The notes under the pieces: generated by a model
What the model saw: only the letters and a program-made list of their open reading frames with translations
Databases searched by the model: none
What the model was told of the DNA's origin: nothing
Shown: positions 1 through 9,364 of the stretch, piece by piece
How positions within the stretch are numbered: the stretch's first letter is position 1
How the letters are laid out: every line of letters begins with the position of its first letter
Origin: Candidatus Desulfaltia bathyphila
GTDB taxonomy: Bacteria > Desulfobacterota > Desulfobacteria > Desulfobacterales > ETH-SRB1
Assembly (NCBI GenBank): GCA_014381545.1
Contig: JACNLL010000030.1
Span: forward strand, 1-40,657
Direction of reading: 5' to 3'
DNA: 40,657 nucleotides
Translations under genes and position numbers: made by a program

Positions 1-64
1 TTCCAAAACGCGGATCCACGTCTGATGATAAATCTTTTCCTGTTGATGTAATCGCTACCCTCAT
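1..64 (-). CDS. NifX/FeMo-cofactor-biosynthesis-like protein, N-terminus only
   Basis: The first 64 bases read on the minus strand as an ATG followed by 20 more open codons that run off the window: MRVAITSTGKDLSSDVDPRF and then G. This is the typical start of small dinitrogenase iron-molybdenum cofactor biosynthesis (NifX/NifB C-terminal domain) proteins, which in anaerobes usually act in metal-cluster handling rather than nitrogen fixation. A GGAGGT ribosome site lies upstream at about 76-81, at a somewhat long spacing. DUF134 regulators are often encoded beside such proteins, and one lies just upstream here in the same orientation, which supports the call. Only 21 residues are visible, so the family is recognisable but the exact role is not. 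Confidence 0.7.
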   Translation of the reverse strand, partial: MRVAITSTGKDLSSDVDPRFG

Positions 65-90
65 GATAATAAACTACCTCCATATTAATT

Positions 91-258
91 TTGACAATCT
101 CGTAAAAAGTCGTCACTCCGGTGAAAACCGGAGTCCAGATGATCTGCAACTACTTAAAAAGACTGGATAGCGCTGATGCTTCACTTCGTGTCACTACGTG
201 TCCGGCTTTCGCCGGAATGACGGTTAAGGGGTATGATGGACTTTTTACGAATTCATCA
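91..258. repeat. Composite inverted-repeat element between the NifX-like and DUF134 genes
   Basis: The outer ends are inverted copies of a CTCGTAAAAAGTC / GACTTTTTACGA end that recurs throughout the window. The core, 111-222, has its own inverted ends: CGTCACTCCGGTGAAAACCG on the left and the reverse complement of CGTCATTCCGGCGAAAGCCG on the right. One repeat family therefore appears nested inside the ends of another. No coding potential is seen. The element separates the two minus-strand genes. Confidence 0.7.
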
Positions 259-261
259 GGT

Positions 262-690
262 TTATGTGTCATCCATTTTTTCCCATACACGGAATAATTT
301 TTCATGATTACACGAAGGACAACAATTGGGTCTTCCTGTACCACGGGGCTCCTCCCATTGTTTATTGCATTTGCAGCACATAAATATTCGCTTCTCCTCA
401 TTTATCCTGTAATTGCCGCCCTCGATATTTATTGCCTTTCCATTAATCAGCGCATCCGCAATAATTTTACGTGCCTGCTGGACAATCCTGCCAAATGTGG
501 CCCTGGATACTCCCATACGGCCTCCAGCCTCTTCATGAGACATGCCGATCAGATCTGCAAGCCTTATTGATTCACATTCATCAACAGTAAGGCAAACCTC
601 TTCCAGCTCGATCAAGGGAATACCCCTTGGTTTAAAATAGCTTACATCAGGATCAAAAGCTACTATACGATTCTTCCGGGGCCTAACCAT
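262..690 (-). CDS. DUF134 family helix-turn-helix regulator with C-terminal zinc ribbon
   Basis: This 142-residue protein starts MVRPRKNRIV and matches the DUF134 family: an N-terminal basic segment, a sigma-70-region-4-like helix-turn-helix (about residues 35-90, including SHEEAGGRMGVSRATFGRIV), and a C-terminal Cys-rich segment (CCKC...CCPSC, about 104-125) that looks like a zinc ribbon. Members are presumed DNA-binding regulators of nearby metal-cluster or NifX-like genes; the regulated ligand is not known to me. The start is supported by a GGAG site 6-9 bases upstream. A promoter and a palindrome immediately upstream suggest autoregulation. The next gene downstream is the NifX-like gene at the window edge. 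Confidence 0.88.
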   Translation of the reverse strand: MVRPRKNRIVAFDPDVSYFKPRGIPLIELEEVCLTVDECESIRLADLIGMSHEEAGGRMGVSRATFGRIVQQARKIIADALINGKAINIEGGNYRINEEKRIFMCCKCNKQWEEPRGTGRPNCCPSCNHEKLFRVWEKMDDT

Positions 691-703
691 ACAAACTCCA
701 TTA

Positions 704-717
704 TGAGAATATGCTCA
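704..717. promoter_or_regulatory. Candidate operator palindrome upstream of the DUF134 gene
   Basis: TGAGAATATGCTCA matches its own reverse complement at 12 of 14 positions (consensus TGAGNATATNCTCA). It sits between the predicted transcription start and the ribosome site, the place where a repressor would block the gene. Binding by the DUF134 protein itself is inference. Confidence 0.5.
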
Positions 718-727
718 AAACAATTGA

Positions 728-756
728 AAAATAATTACTTTCGTTCATATTGTCAA
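728..756 (-). promoter_or_regulatory. Sigma-70-type promoter of the DUF134 gene
   Basis: On the minus strand TTGACA (751-756) is followed after exactly 17 bases by TATTTT (728-733). The perfect -35 box and optimal spacing make this the clearest promoter in the window. The predicted start point, near 720, lies just upstream of the palindrome at 704-717. Confidence 0.6.
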
Positions 757-857
757 TAAATTTTTTAGGATTATTTCTAAAAAAGTGGGTGGGATTATGG
801 GGACTGCGCTAGCTTTTGCGGTTCAAGGGGTCAGGGGAGTCGAATGTAAACCAATTA

Positions 858-935
<78 letters not shown>

Positions 936-991
936 ATAATGATAGATCGATTTCTCTATCATGCTTTATTTATTCGCGCAAGTTATAATTA

Positions 992-1750
992 TTAGTTTTT
1001 TTCTGACAAAAAATTGTCTATGGCCTTGCTTATTGCTTTTGCAAATTCGGACAGGATTTGTGTGTCACGCAACTTTTTCTCTTCGCCTGGGTTGCTTATA
1101 TATCCGATTTCAATAAGTATAGCAGGCATATCCGCCCCTGACAGCACTACAAGAGGCGCCCCTTCTATCCTGGTTTCCATATGTTTTATCCTGTCATTAA
1201 TCTGAGTTTGCATTGATTTAGCCAAAGCTTTGCTTCTCGTTACATGCCTTTTTTGAATATTATCCCAGGTTGTCAGGTCGTTGTCTGAATTATAAGTCTT
1301 TGATGTTGCGCCTTTAAAAGTTATATCGGACTCCGACATTTCTTTAAAATAATATACGGTTATTCCGCTTGCTTTATGAAGAAAACTTCCACCAACATGT
1401 ATGCTGATGAACAGGTCTGCTCCCCTATGGTTTGCAACAGCAGTCCGGTCCGGTATGCCAAGCAGATAATCATCTGCCCTGGTTAAAACCGCCCTGTACT
1501 TACTCCCAAGTTCGGTTGCAATCATTCTGGCAAGGCTTAGAGTTATTGCCTTTTCAAATGCTCCATCCGCTCCCTCCGCGCCTTTATCATGCCCCCCGTG
1601 TCCCGGGTCTAAAACAACAATCTTCTTTTTGCCGTCAAATAAATCGTTCTCCGCATTTCCATTAGTTATCATAAAACATACAGACATTAACAAACAGATT
1701 ATTAAAGCAAAGAACCGTTTCATCCGATTTGATATAATTATATTAAACAT
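992..1750 (-). CDS. N-acetylmuramoyl-L-alanine amidase (Amidase_3), secreted
   Basis: This zinc amidase cleaves the bond between MurNAc and the peptide stem in peptidoglycan, acting in the periplasm during septum splitting or wall turnover. The family signature is visible: VVLDPGHGGHDKGA with the first zinc His, the downstream Glu in AFEKAI, the SIHVGG motif with the second zinc His (most members have SIHAN), and the C-terminal EIGYISN segment carrying the catalytic Glu. Length (252 residues) fits a minimal catalytic domain without AMIN or SPOR modules. Residues 10-33 look like a signal peptide (MKRFFALIICLLM...). ATG at 1723 is therefore an alternative start giving a conventional short n-region; neither start has a clear ribosome site. 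Confidence 0.9.
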   Translation of the reverse strand: MFNIIISNRMKRFFALIICLLMSVCFMITNGNAENDLFDGKKKIVVLDPGHGGHDKGAEGADGAFEKAITLSLARMIATELGSKYRAVLTRADDYLLGIPDRTAVANHRGADLFISIHVGGSFLHKASGITVYYFKEMSESDITFKGATSKTYNSDNDLTTWDNIQKRHVTRSKALAKSMQTQINDRIKHMETRIEGAPLVVLSGADMPAILIEIGYISNPGEEKKLRDTQILSEFAKAISKAIDNFLSEKN

Positions 1751-1777
1751 AAAAAATAATTGCCTTAATTGAGACCT

Positions 1778-1940
1778 TGATGACGTCGTAAAAAGTCACG
1801 AATTTAACTGCAGATGGCTAAGTAAAAAGGTTCATATACAAGGCGTAGTATTTTTTCAGGGCCGAAGGCATACAAATAGTATGTCGAGGGTCTTAAAAAA
1901 TACCACAACACAGTAGATGGGACTTTTTACGACGCCATCA
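1778..1940. mobile_element. MITE-like element, copy A (163 bp)
   Basis: Inverted ends (TGATGACGTCGTAAAAAGTC at the left, GACTTTTTACGACGCCATCA at the right) enclose a 163-bp sequence with a large internal hairpin built from a fragment like GTAGTATTTTTTCAG and its inverse. A homologous element of identical length lies at 31047-31209 in the opposite orientation. No open frame and no obvious target duplication are seen. The spacer that follows (1941-2089) is very AT-rich and contains a solo end, TGATGAATTCGTAAAAAATC, at 1961. Confidence 0.75.
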
Positions 1941-2089
1941 ATTTTGCCTTGACACATATATGATGAATTCGTAAAAAATCAAATTCACTATATATTGTTT
2001 GATAATATTTTTATAATTTTATATATATTATTAAATTAGGGATTTTGCAACCGGCTTTAATCCACAAAAAAATAAAATAATCGCAACTC

Positions 2090-2176
2090 GCGAGAGTGGC
2101 GGAATTGGTAGACGCACTGGACTTAGGATCCAGCTCTGGAAACAGAGTGGGAGTTCAAGTCTCCCCTCTCGCACCA
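2090..2176 (+). tRNA. tRNA-Leu (anticodon TAG)
   Basis: Acceptor GCGAGAG pairs with CTCTCGC, followed by A and an encoded CCA. Anticodon stem CTGGA/TCCAG surrounds loop CTTAGGA, giving anticodon TAG. The long variable arm (CTCTGGAAACAGAG) is the class II feature expected for leucine. It lies 28 bases upstream of tig. Confidence 0.97.
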
Positions 2177-2204
2177 GTTAAAAATGAAATAAGAAAGGAA
2201 GATT

Positions 2205-3527
2205 ATGCAAGTTACCGTAGAGGATATTAACACAGTAAAAAAGAAACTTTATATTGAAATCCCAAACGATGTGGTTGTCCAGGAACTGGACCAGGCGTAT
2301 AAAAACCTCAAAAAAACCGCAAAGATAAAAGGTTACCGCCCCGGCAAGACACCCCGCTCGGTTCTGGAAAGATTATTTAAAAAAGATGTGCATTACGATG
2401 TATCATCAAAATTGCTTCAGGACTCATTAATTAACGCAATCAAGGAAAAGGATCTTAAAGTTATTGGAACCCCGAAAATTGATCCTCCCGGACTTGATGC
2501 AAAGGAGCCTTATAAATATGATGCAACAATCGAAGTGCAACCGGAAATTGATGACCTCGATTTTAAAGGGTTAAAACTCAAAAAGAATCTGTACAAGGTA
2601 AGTAATGAAGAAATATCCGCGCAACTCAAGATGCTGCAAAAAAACCTGGCTCAGCAAAAGACTGTCGAAGAGGCTCGGCCGGTTCAAAAAGAGGATTTTG
2701 CCCTCATAGATTATGAAGGTTTTAAAGACGGAAAACCATTTGCCGAAACTCAAAAGACGGAAAACTTTACATTAAAGGTCGGCAATGGTAAAATTTTCAA
2801 GGAATTCGATGAACAACTGATCGGTATGAATCCTGGTGAGAGCAAGGAAATAAATATACATTTTTCTGAAGACTATTTTAACAAGAAACTGGCTAATCTT
2901 GATATAACCTTTCATGTTAAACTCAATGAAATCAGAGAAGAGGTGCTCCCGGAAATCAATGATGAATTTGCTAAGGATCTCGGTAAGTATGAAACATTAG
3001 ATGAGCTAAAAAATGCAATTTCTGATAACCTGCAGGAGGGTTATAAGAAAAGAACCGAGCAAGAGCTTAACGAACAAATCTTTACGGCATTGATAGCGAA
3101 AAAGGACTTTGAGGTGCCGGATATAATGGTTGAATATGAACTAAACAGCATCATTGCAGACATTGAAAGGTCTTTTGCTTACAGCAATACCTCGATGGAA
3201 GACCTGGGTCTTTCAAAAGAAAATCTTTCAGAAAAATATCGGGATACGGCAATAAAACAGGTTAAGCGCCATTTAATATTAAACAAGTTGATTGAGCAGG
3301 AAAAGCTGACCCTTTCTGATGAAGAAATTAATAATGGTTTCAAGGAGATGTCCAAGGTTTTTAATAAACCGCTTGAAGAAATAAGCAGCTTCTATAAACA
3401 GAATAAGGATAATCTGGAATTATTTAAAAATACACTCCTTGAAAAAAAATCAATCAAGCTTATTATTGAAAATAGCATTATTGAAAATGTCGAACCTAAA
3501 GCTGAACAGATGACTTTAGTCGAGTAG
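2205..3527 (+). CDS. tig: Trigger factor, ribosome-associated chaperone
   Basis: Trigger factor binds the ribosome near the peptide exit and shields nascent chains; it also has a peptidyl-prolyl isomerase domain. The 440-residue length is typical. Visible parts are the N-terminal ribosome-binding domain (MQVTVEDINTVKKKLYIEIP, with the ribosome-contact loop near GYRPGKTPRSVLE), the FKBP-type domain (about 160-245, with DFALIDYEGF and GKIFKEFDEQLIGM), and the long helical C-terminal domain. The start has AGGAAG upstream. It heads the usual tig-clpP-clpX-lon block. Its last codons and stop are also the first arm of the inverted repeat filling the tig-clpP spacer, so the very C-terminus may be repeat-derived. 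Confidence 0.96.
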   Translation: MQVTVEDINTVKKKLYIEIPNDVVVQELDQAYKNLKKTAKIKGYRPGKTPRSVLERLFKKDVHYDVSSKLLQDSLINAIKEKDLKVIGTPKIDPPGLDAKEPYKYDATIEVQPEIDDLDFKGLKLKKNLYKVSNEEISAQLKMLQKNLAQQKTVEEARPVQKEDFALIDYEGFKDGKPFAETQKTENFTLKVGNGKIFKEFDEQLIGMNPGESKEINIHFSEDYFNKKLANLDITFHVKLNEIREEVLPEINDEFAKDLGKYETLDELKNAISDNLQEGYKKRTEQELNEQIFTALIAKKDFEVPDIMVEYELNSIIADIERSFAYSNTSMEDLGLSKENLSEKYRDTAIKQVKRHLILNKLIEQEKLTLSDEEINNGFKEMSKVFNKPLEEISSFYKQNKDNLELFKNTLLEKKSIKLIIENSIIENVEPKAEQMTLVE

Positions 3528-3595
3528 TTAAATAGTCGAGTCGTCGAGTTGTAAGGGTCCTTGAACTACTCGACTAATCAACCACTCGACCAATT
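3516..3595. repeat. Inverted GTCGAG-type array in the tig-clpP spacer
   Basis: TTAGTCGAGTAGTT (3516-3529) is repeated perfectly in inverse at 3564-3577. Further variants of the unit (AGTCGAGTCGTCGAGTTG on the left, CCACTCGACC on the right) continue the two facing arrays. The left arm contains the last three tig codons and the TAG stop. The structure could form a long hairpin in the mRNA, but there is no U-run, so it is not a standard terminator. Confidence 0.75.
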
Positions 3596-3635
3596 GTGAG
3601 CAAAGCGAACCAAGTTTTTTGAAAGGAGATTATTC

Positions 3636-4253
3636 GTGCCGTTAATACCGATGGTTATAGAACAGAGTGACAGAGGGGAACGGGCCTATGATATTTATTC
3701 AAGGCTTCTCAAGGACAGGATAATATTTTTAGGCGCTCCCATGACTGATGAAATTGCAAATCTTTTGATAGCCCAGCTACTTTTTCTTGAGTCTGAAGAT
3801 CCTGACAAGGATATAAATTTTTATATTAATTCGCCGGGCGGAATCGTAACTGCGGGTCTTGCTGTATATGACACACTGCAGTATATTAAACCTGATATTG
3901 CCACGGTATGTATTGGCCAGGCTGCCAGCATGGGCGCCCTTTTACTCACCGCAGGCACAAAAGGGAAACGATATACCCTTCCCCACTCAAGGATTTTAAT
4001 TCACCAGCCAATGGGCGGATTCCAGGGACAGGCCTCTGATATTGCGATCCAGGCCAAAGAAATACTTCGCATGAAAGATACTCTAAATAATATACTGGTG
4101 TTTCACACAAACAAGGACTTAGAGCAAATACGCGTTGATACCGACCGTGACTTTTTTATGTCCGGGGAAGAAGCAAAAGAATACGGGATTATAGATCACG
4201 TGATCACCGACAGAGATGATTTTGATCAAATAAAAAAGGCGGGAGGGGCGTAA
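3636..4253 (+). CDS. clpP: ATP-dependent Clp protease proteolytic subunit
   Basis: ClpP forms the double-heptamer serine protease chamber fed by ClpX. The 205-residue protein carries the full catalytic triad: Ser98 in GQAASMGA, His123 in LIHQPMGG and Asp172 in DTDRDFF. The start is GTG, chosen because AAAGGAG lies just upstream and the N-terminus [10 protein letters not shown] matches family starts. clpX begins one base after its stop, so the two are cotranscribed and probably translationally coupled. Confidence 0.98.
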   Translation: MPLIPMVIEQSDRGERAYDIYSRLLKDRIIFLGAPMTDEIANLLIAQLLFLESEDPDKDINFYINSPGGIVTAGLAVYDTLQYIKPDIATVCIGQAASMGALLLTAGTKGKRYTLPHSRILIHQPMGGFQGQASDIAIQAKEILRMKDTLNNILVFHTNKDLEQIRVDTDRDFFMSGEEAKEYGIIDHVITDRDDFDQIKKAGGA

Positions 4254-4254
4254 A

Positions 4255-5499
4255 ATGGCAAAAAAAGGGGGATCAAACAACAATCTCTTCTGCTCATTTT
4301 GTGGTAAAAAACAGACTGAGGTTGCAAAGTTGATCGCGGGACCAGCAGTCTATATATGCGATGAATGCATACGATTGTGCGGCGAAATAATCGATGAAGA
4401 AACTGAAAAAAAGACAACCGACATTGAGCAAAACTTTACTCCAAAAGAGATTAAAGCAATCCTTGACGATTACGTGATTGAACAGGATAGGGCAAAAAAA
4501 ATCTTAGCCGTCGCTGTCTATAACCATTACAAAAGGCTTGAGACCGCGGTTACTATGGGAGATGTCGAAATACAAAAAAGCAACATCATGATTATTGGAC
4601 CGACCGGATGTGGCAAGACACTCCTGGCTCAAACCCTTGCCAGATTTTTAAATGTCCCGTTTACAATAGCTGATGCCACCAGTCTGACAGAAGCCGGCTA
4701 TGTTGGTGAAGATGTTGAAAACATCATACTTTCCTTGCTCCAGAATGCCGATTATGATGTGGAAAAGGCTAAACGCGGTATTGTTTATATTGATGAGATC
4801 GATAAGATTGCGCTTAAATCGGACAATCCTTCCATTACACGGGATGTTTCAGGTGAAGGGGTGCAGCAGGCATTATTGAAAATTATTGAAGGGACTATCG
4901 CCAGTGTGCCTCCCAAAGGAGGAAGAAAGCATCCTCAGCAGGATTTTGTCAAGGTTGACACCTCAGATATTCTTTTTGTTTGCGGAGGAACCTTTACTGG
5001 TCTCGAAAAGATAATTCAGCGGCGTTTAGGATCCAAAGTTATGGGCTTTGGCGCCAATATCATCAAACAAAAGGAGAAAAAAATCGGTAAAACCTTGCGG
5101 CTGCTTCAACCTGAAGACCTGATCAAGTACGGGTTAATTCCTGAATTTTTAGGCCGCCTGCCTGTTATAGCAACCCTTGACGAACTGAATGAATCTTCTT
5201 TGATTAAAATATTGCTGGAGCCTAAAAACGCCATGATCAAGCAGTTTAAAAAGCTTTTTGAAATTGAGGGGGTAACCTTGAGATTTACAGACAGCGCTCT
5301 TTCATCCATTGCAAATGAAGCTTTGAAGCAAAAATCCGGCGCTCGAGGGCTTCGATCTGTTCTGGAAAATTGCCTGCTGGATATAATGTATAAAATTCCT
5401 TCCATCAACAATATCAAAGAATGTGTTATTGGTGAAGACGTAATTTTAAACAAGGAAGATCCTATTCTTCTGTATGAACAAACAAAAAAACGGGCTTAA
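4255..5499 (+). CDS. clpX: ATP-dependent Clp protease ATP-binding subunit ClpX
   Basis: ClpX is the AAA+ unfoldase that recognises tagged substrates and threads them into ClpP. The 414 residues include the N-terminal C4 zinc-binding domain (CSFCGKK...[10 protein letters not shown]), Walker A GPTGCGKT, the pore-loop region GYVGEDVEN, Walker [11 protein letters not shown], and the sensor region [11 protein letters not shown]. Length and domain order are standard. It lies one base after clpP and 12 bases before lon, forming a compact proteolysis operon. Confidence 0.98.
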   Translation: MAKKGGSNNNLFCSFCGKKQTEVAKLIAGPAVYICDECIRLCGEIIDEETEKKTTDIEQNFTPKEIKAILDDYVIEQDRAKKILAVAVYNHYKRLETAVTMGDVEIQKSNIMIIGPTGCGKTLLAQTLARFLNVPFTIADATSLTEAGYVGEDVENIILSLLQNADYDVEKAKRGIVYIDEIDKIALKSDNPSITRDVSGEGVQQALLKIIEGTIASVPPKGGRKHPQQDFVKVDTSDILFVCGGTFTGLEKIIQRRLGSKVMGFGANIIKQKEKKIGKTLRLLQPEDLIKYGLIPEFLGRLPVIATLDELNESSLIKILLEPKNAMIKQFKKLFEIEGVTLRFTDSALSSIANEALKQKSGARGLRSVLENCLLDIMYKIPSINNIKECVIGEDVILNKEDPILLYEQTKKRA

Positions 5500-5511
5500 G
5501 CATAAAAATTT

Positions 5512-7947
5512 ATGATTAATTTACAGAAAATATTCAAAGATGATGAACCTGTATCGTCAAGCGTGATTCTCCCCATGTTGCCTCTGAGAGATATTGTGGT
5601 CTTTCCCCACATGGTTGCGCCTCTGTTTGTAGGACGCGCAAAGTCTGTACAGGCCCTTTCCGATGCAATGAATCGTGATAAGAAAGTTTTTCTTGCCTCC
5701 CAAAAAAAGGTGAATATTGACAATCCTCGCCCACAAGACATTTCTTCAATCGGCGTCATTGGAGATGTGCTTCAACTTCTTCGTTTGCCTGATGGCACGG
5801 TAAAAGCATTGGTTGAAGGACAAGCCAGAGCCCGTATTGTTCGTTTTGTTAAAAATGAAGACTTTTTCCTTGTAGAAATAGAACCCATCATTGAACCTGA
5901 AATATCAACTACGGAAAGTGTGGTTCTGAACAGAGCCGTTGTTCAAAATTTTGAAGAATATGCCAAACTAAACAAGAACATTTCAAAAAACCTGGTGGAC
6001 AATGCCGCTTCCATCTCGGACCCTTCACAGTTAGCCGATACCGTGGCAACCCATTTTTCTTTTAAAATGAAGGATAAACAGCGTTTGCTGGAAACGACAT
6101 CGCCCTCAAAACGGCTCTCCCTTCTCCTGAGCCTTATAAAGATGGAAATAGATATCTTCAGGATGGATCAAAAGATAAAGAAACGGGTTAAGAAGCAGAT
6201 GGAAAAGACCCAGAAGAGCTATTATCTGAATGAACAGATGCGTGCCATTAAAAAGGAGATGGGATCTGACGAAGGCGGTGTTGATGAGCTGCAGGAACTT
6301 GAAAAGCAGATTAAACGGAAAAGAATGTCAAAAGAGGCTGCAGGCAAAGCCAGACAGGAATTTAGAAAGCTCAAGATGATGACCCCGATGTCCGCCGAAG
6401 CAACGGTTGTTCGAAACTATATTGAATGGATAATCAGCCTCCCATGGTTCGAACAGAGCAAAGTGCGTAATGACATCGAAGAGGCTGAAAAAATTCTAAA
6501 CGAGGATCATTACGGACTGAAAAAACCCAAGGAACGTATACTGGAATATTTAGCCGTTCAATTGCTGGTTAAAAAGATAAGGGGACCTATACTATGCTTT
6601 GTCGGGCCGCCCGGCGTGGGAAAGACTTCGCTGGCAAAATCTGTTGCAAGGGCTACAGGAAGAAAATTTATACGCCTTTCCCTTGGCGGTGTAAGGGATG
6701 AAGCTGAAATACGCGGACACAGGCGCACCTATATCGGCGCCATGCCCGGCAAAATAATTCAGTCATTAAAAAAGGCGGGTGTAAACAATCCGGTCTTTTG
6801 TCTTGACGAAGTTGATAAAATGAGTATGGACTTCAGGGGCGATCCTTCTGCCGCACTTCTCGAGGTGCTTGATCCTGAGCAAAATTTCAGCTTCAACGAC
6901 CACTACCTTGATATGGATTATGATCTTTCAGACATCCTTTTTATAACTACAGCCAATACTTTGCCGGACATACCGCTTCCGTTGCAGGACAGGATGGAAA
7001 TAATACGCCTTCCAGGCTATACCGAATATGAAAAATATAATATTGCCAAAGAGTTTCTTATTAAAAAACAGTTCAAAATGAACGGGCTTGAAGATAAGGA
7101 TGTTAAATTTTCCAAAAATTCGATCCTTTATATTGTGCAGCGATATACACGTGAGGCGGGTGTCAGAAATCTCGAGCGTGAGATATCTTCTATCTGCCGG
7201 AAGATTGCGCGCGAATTTGTAAAAAATAAAAAGCGCAATACACATAATATTACAACAAAGTCGGTTGAAAAATATTTAGGGCCGCCCCCGTTCAAGCATG
7301 GTCAGCTTGAGGATAAGGATCAGATCGGCATTGTTACAGGACTTGCCTGGACGCAGGTGGGAGGAGAACTCCTTTGCATTGAGACCCTTATTATGCCGGG
7401 AAAGGGGGAACTGATCATGACCGGCAAATTAGGCGATGTTATGAAAGAATCTGCCCAGGCAGCCGTAAGTTATGTCCGTTCACGCGCTGACAGCCTTATG
7501 ATTGACAACAGGTTTTATAAAAAATGCGATATCCACATACATGTTCCAGAGGGAGCCATTCCCAAGGATGGACCCTCAGCGGGCATTTCAATATGTACAT
7601 CTATTGTGTCAGCCCTTATCAGAAAACCCGTATATCGTGATATTGCCATGACCGGTGAAATAACCCTGCGCGGCCGGATTCTTTCCATCGGAGGATTAAA
7701 GGAAAAAATTCTGGCTGCTCATAGAGGAGGTATTAAAAAGGTTATTATCCCAAAAGAGAACGAAAAAGATATTAAAGATATACCCCGCTCTATATTAAAA
7801 CAGATAGAAATTATATTAGCAGAGCACATGGATGATGTGTTAGCCAATGCTTTGATACTGAATGAGGATGATACCCTGTTTAAAATGGATGCTATGTCTT
7901 ATCAGATAATGCCCGAAAAACCTGAGGACAGACCGGCTTTAATTTGA
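5512..7947 (+). CDS. lon: ATP-dependent protease Lon
   Basis: Lon is a cytosolic AAA+ serine-lysine protease that removes misfolded and short-lived regulatory proteins. The 811 residues show the N-terminal substrate domain (about 20-215), coiled-coil segment, Walker A GPPGVGKT (365-372), Walker B CLDEVDKM, and the C-terminal protease domain with Ser689 in KDGPSAG and Lys732 in GGLKEKI; the 43-residue spacing between them is the family standard. It is the last gene of the tig-clpPX-lon block. No terminator is evident before tRNA-Val. Confidence 0.98.
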   Translation: MINLQKIFKDDEPVSSSVILPMLPLRDIVVFPHMVAPLFVGRAKSVQALSDAMNRDKKVFLASQKKVNIDNPRPQDISSIGVIGDVLQLLRLPDGTVKALVEGQARARIVRFVKNEDFFLVEIEPIIEPEISTTESVVLNRAVVQNFEEYAKLNKNISKNLVDNAASISDPSQLADTVATHFSFKMKDKQRLLETTSPSKRLSLLLSLIKMEIDIFRMDQKIKKRVKKQMEKTQKSYYLNEQMRAIKKEMGSDEGGVDELQELEKQIKRKRMSKEAAGKARQEFRKLKMMTPMSAEATVVRNYIEWIISLPWFEQSKVRNDIEEAEKILNEDHYGLKKPKERILEYLAVQLLVKKIRGPILCFVGPPGVGKTSLAKSVARATGRKFIRLSLGGVRDEAEIRGHRRTYIGAMPGKIIQSLKKAGVNNPVFCLDEVDKMSMDFRGDPSAALLEVLDPEQNFSFNDHYLDMDYDLSDILFITTANTLPDIPLPLQDRMEIIRLPGYTEYEKYNIAKEFLIKKQFKMNGLEDKDVKFSKNSILYIVQRYTREAGVRNLEREISSICRKIAREFVKNKKRNTHNITTKSVEKYLGPPPFKHGQLEDKDQIGIVTGLAWTQVGGELLCIETLIMPGKGELIMTGKLGDVMKESAQAAVSYVRSRADSLMIDNRFYKKCDIHIHVPEGAIPKDGPSAGISICTSIVSALIRKPVYRDIAMTGEITLRGRILSIGGLKEKILAAHRGGIKKVIIPKENEKDIKDIPRSILKQIEIILAEHMDDVLANALILNEDDTLFKMDAMSYQIMPEKPEDRPALI

Positions 7948-8030
7948 GCTTGACATTGTTTTATTATATTGTTAGCAGTATTTTTTTCTCGACGAGAAAA
8001 CCACATGTCGGGAATCTTCAAGTCTCATCA

Positions 8031-8106
8031 GGGCGGGTAGCTCAGTTGGGAGAGCATCGGCCTTACAAGCCGAGGGTCACAGGTTCAAGCCCTGTTCCGC
8101 CTACCA
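8031..8106 (+). tRNA. tRNA-Val (anticodon TAC)
   Basis: Cloverleaf with D-arm GCTCAGTTGGGAGAGC, anticodon stem TCGGC/GCCGA around CTTACAA (anticodon TAC), T-arm ACAGG TTCAAGC CCTGT, and encoded CCA. The acceptor GGGCGGG/TCCGCCT has G-U pairs at both ends. Confidence 0.96.
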
Positions 8107-8111
8107 GAAAT

Positions 8112-8160
8112 GGGCCTATAGCCATTTACCTTTAGCCAATAGCTATTAGCTGTTAGCTAA
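8112..8160. repeat. TAGC-type short-unit array between tRNA-Val and tRNA-Asp
   Basis: The spacer contains repeated variants of a 7-8 base unit such as TAGCCAT, TAGCCAA, TAGCTAT, TAGCTGT and TAGCTAA. It is another sequence type of the degenerate spacer arrays seen across the window. Confidence 0.6.
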
Positions 8161-8181
8161 TGATAAAAGCGAAGCTTTCTT

Positions 8182-8259
8182 GGGGGTGTAGCTCAGATTG
8201 GTTAGAGCGCCGGCCTGTCAAGCCGGAGGTCGCGAGTTCAAGTCTCGTCACTCCCGCCA
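8182..8259 (+). tRNA. tRNA-Asp (anticodon GTC)
   Basis: Acceptor GGGGGTG pairs with CACTCCC, anticodon stem CCGGC/GCCGG surrounds CTGTCAA (anticodon GTC), the T-arm is GCGAG TTCAAGT CTCGT, and CCA is encoded. Processing from a common transcript with tRNA-Val is likely, since only 75 bases separate them. Confidence 0.96.
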
Positions 8260-8288
8260 TATTGAAAACCTGCCTTTCATTTTATACC

Positions 8289-9353
8289 CTATTTGCTATC
8301 ACGCACCGGTAATGCCCGGTGATAGAGCGCGATAGACTCGTAGGTCCAACTCCGATTGCTATTGGTAAAACGGAAGTAAGTAGCTCCGTCATTACCCCTA
8401 AGTGAAGTCCACGGACAGCAACATGTAAGATGTATTAAACGATTTATACGAAGTTGATCGCCCGTTTTACAACAATCCTGCGTATATCCATTCATGTTCA
8501 CATCATAAAGGCTCACCAACTCATCAATAGTCGGCATCCGCCAGTCCGTGTAGCCTCCGGCACGGTGATCCTCGCAGTATTTTTTTGCATCATGCCAAGT
8601 TATATCTTCACCATTATCTCTTGCAGCCCACATAAGGCCTGTTTTCCTGTCCAGCACTATCCCCTTATTTCCAGCTATAAAGCTGCCCTTTCTGCCGACA
8701 ATTTTTCCTATTTTAAGTTCAAGTTTTCTTAGTTTTTCTCTTTTTTTCCTTCTTTGTTTTTCAAAATAGGCTTCAAGCTTTTTTGTATGCATTGAATCAG
8801 GGTAATAAGCCTTCAGTCTCTCAAAGGTGTCTGTCGGATCTTTCGAAAAACCCCATATAACCTGGCAATACATCGCCTCAGCAATCGTATTATCGTCTTT
8901 GCTGCTTTTTATTATATTATTAATTATTCCCCTTGCTTTTTTTCTCCTTCCCATATTAATCAGACTTTTTGCGTACCTCAACTCTTTTGAATCAATTCCT
9001 TCTGATATGGTTCTTACCTTTCCGATAAGAATTACTAAATATGTTCCATCCTGCTGATAGCCTATGTCCATAATCCTATATCCGGGCAACAACACAGCCT
9101 CAGCTTTAGATTCGATATAATCTGAATTTACAACCAAATCTGTTACGTTTGTTATCGACTTTATCTGCACTCCTGCCCGTTCAATCGCTTCACGCTTTGC
9201 AAATAATACCGCCTCTTTATAATCCCTTTGCTTTGTCGTCTTTTGACCATCATCAAAACCGTTGATTTGAACGTCAATTGTTTCAGAGAAACCAATACCT
9301 GATGTTCCAATGATAATATAGATCAGTACTATTATGAAAATCGTTTTCCTCAT
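8289..9353 (-). CDS. Secreted protein with C-terminal DUF1566 (Lcl) domain
   Basis: The 354-residue protein starts with a signal peptide (about 1-23, MRKTIFIIVLIYIIIG). The region about 25-115 (SKAEAVLLPGYRIMDIGYQQ and around) resembles N-terminal domains of FlgT/LPP20-like envelope proteins. A basic coiled segment around 195-215 (FEKQRRKKREKLRKLELK) leads to a C-terminal DUF1566 domain (about 225-354: DRKTGLMWAARDNGEDITW, YTDWRMPTIDELVSLYD, LPVRDSK), a fold used in extracellular ligand-binding or lectin-like modules. The start has GAGGAATT upstream. It lies 11 bases after the TPR gene and is probably cotranscribed with it. The function is unknown. Confidence 0.75.
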   Translation of the reverse strand: MRKTIFIIVLIYIIIGTSGIGFSETIDVQINGFDDGQKTTKQRDYKEAVLFAKREAIERAGVQIKSITNVTDLVVNSDYIESKAEAVLLPGYRIMDIGYQQDGTYLVILIGKVRTISEGIDSKELRYAKSLINMGRRKKARGIINNIIKSSKDDNTIAEAMYCQVIWGFSKDPTDTFERLKAYYPDSMHTKKLEAYFEKQRRKKREKLRKLELKIGKIVGRKGSFIAGNKGIVLDRKTGLMWAARDNGEDITWHDAKKYCEDHRAGGYTDWRMPTIDELVSLYDVNMNGYTQDCCKTGDQLRINRLIHLTCCCPWTSLRGNDGATYFRFTNSNRSWTYESIALYHRALPVRDSK

Positions 9354-9364
9354 AATAATTCCTC

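Noticed and set aside
3528-3600. Rho-independent terminator between tig and clpP
   Set aside because: The inverted repeat has a loop of about 34 bases and no following T-run; it fits the array family better.
7981-8007. Terminator after lon at the TTTTCTCGACGAGAAAA palindrome
   Set aside because: The T-run precedes rather than follows the stem on the plus strand and the loop is minimal, so it does not fit a lon terminator.
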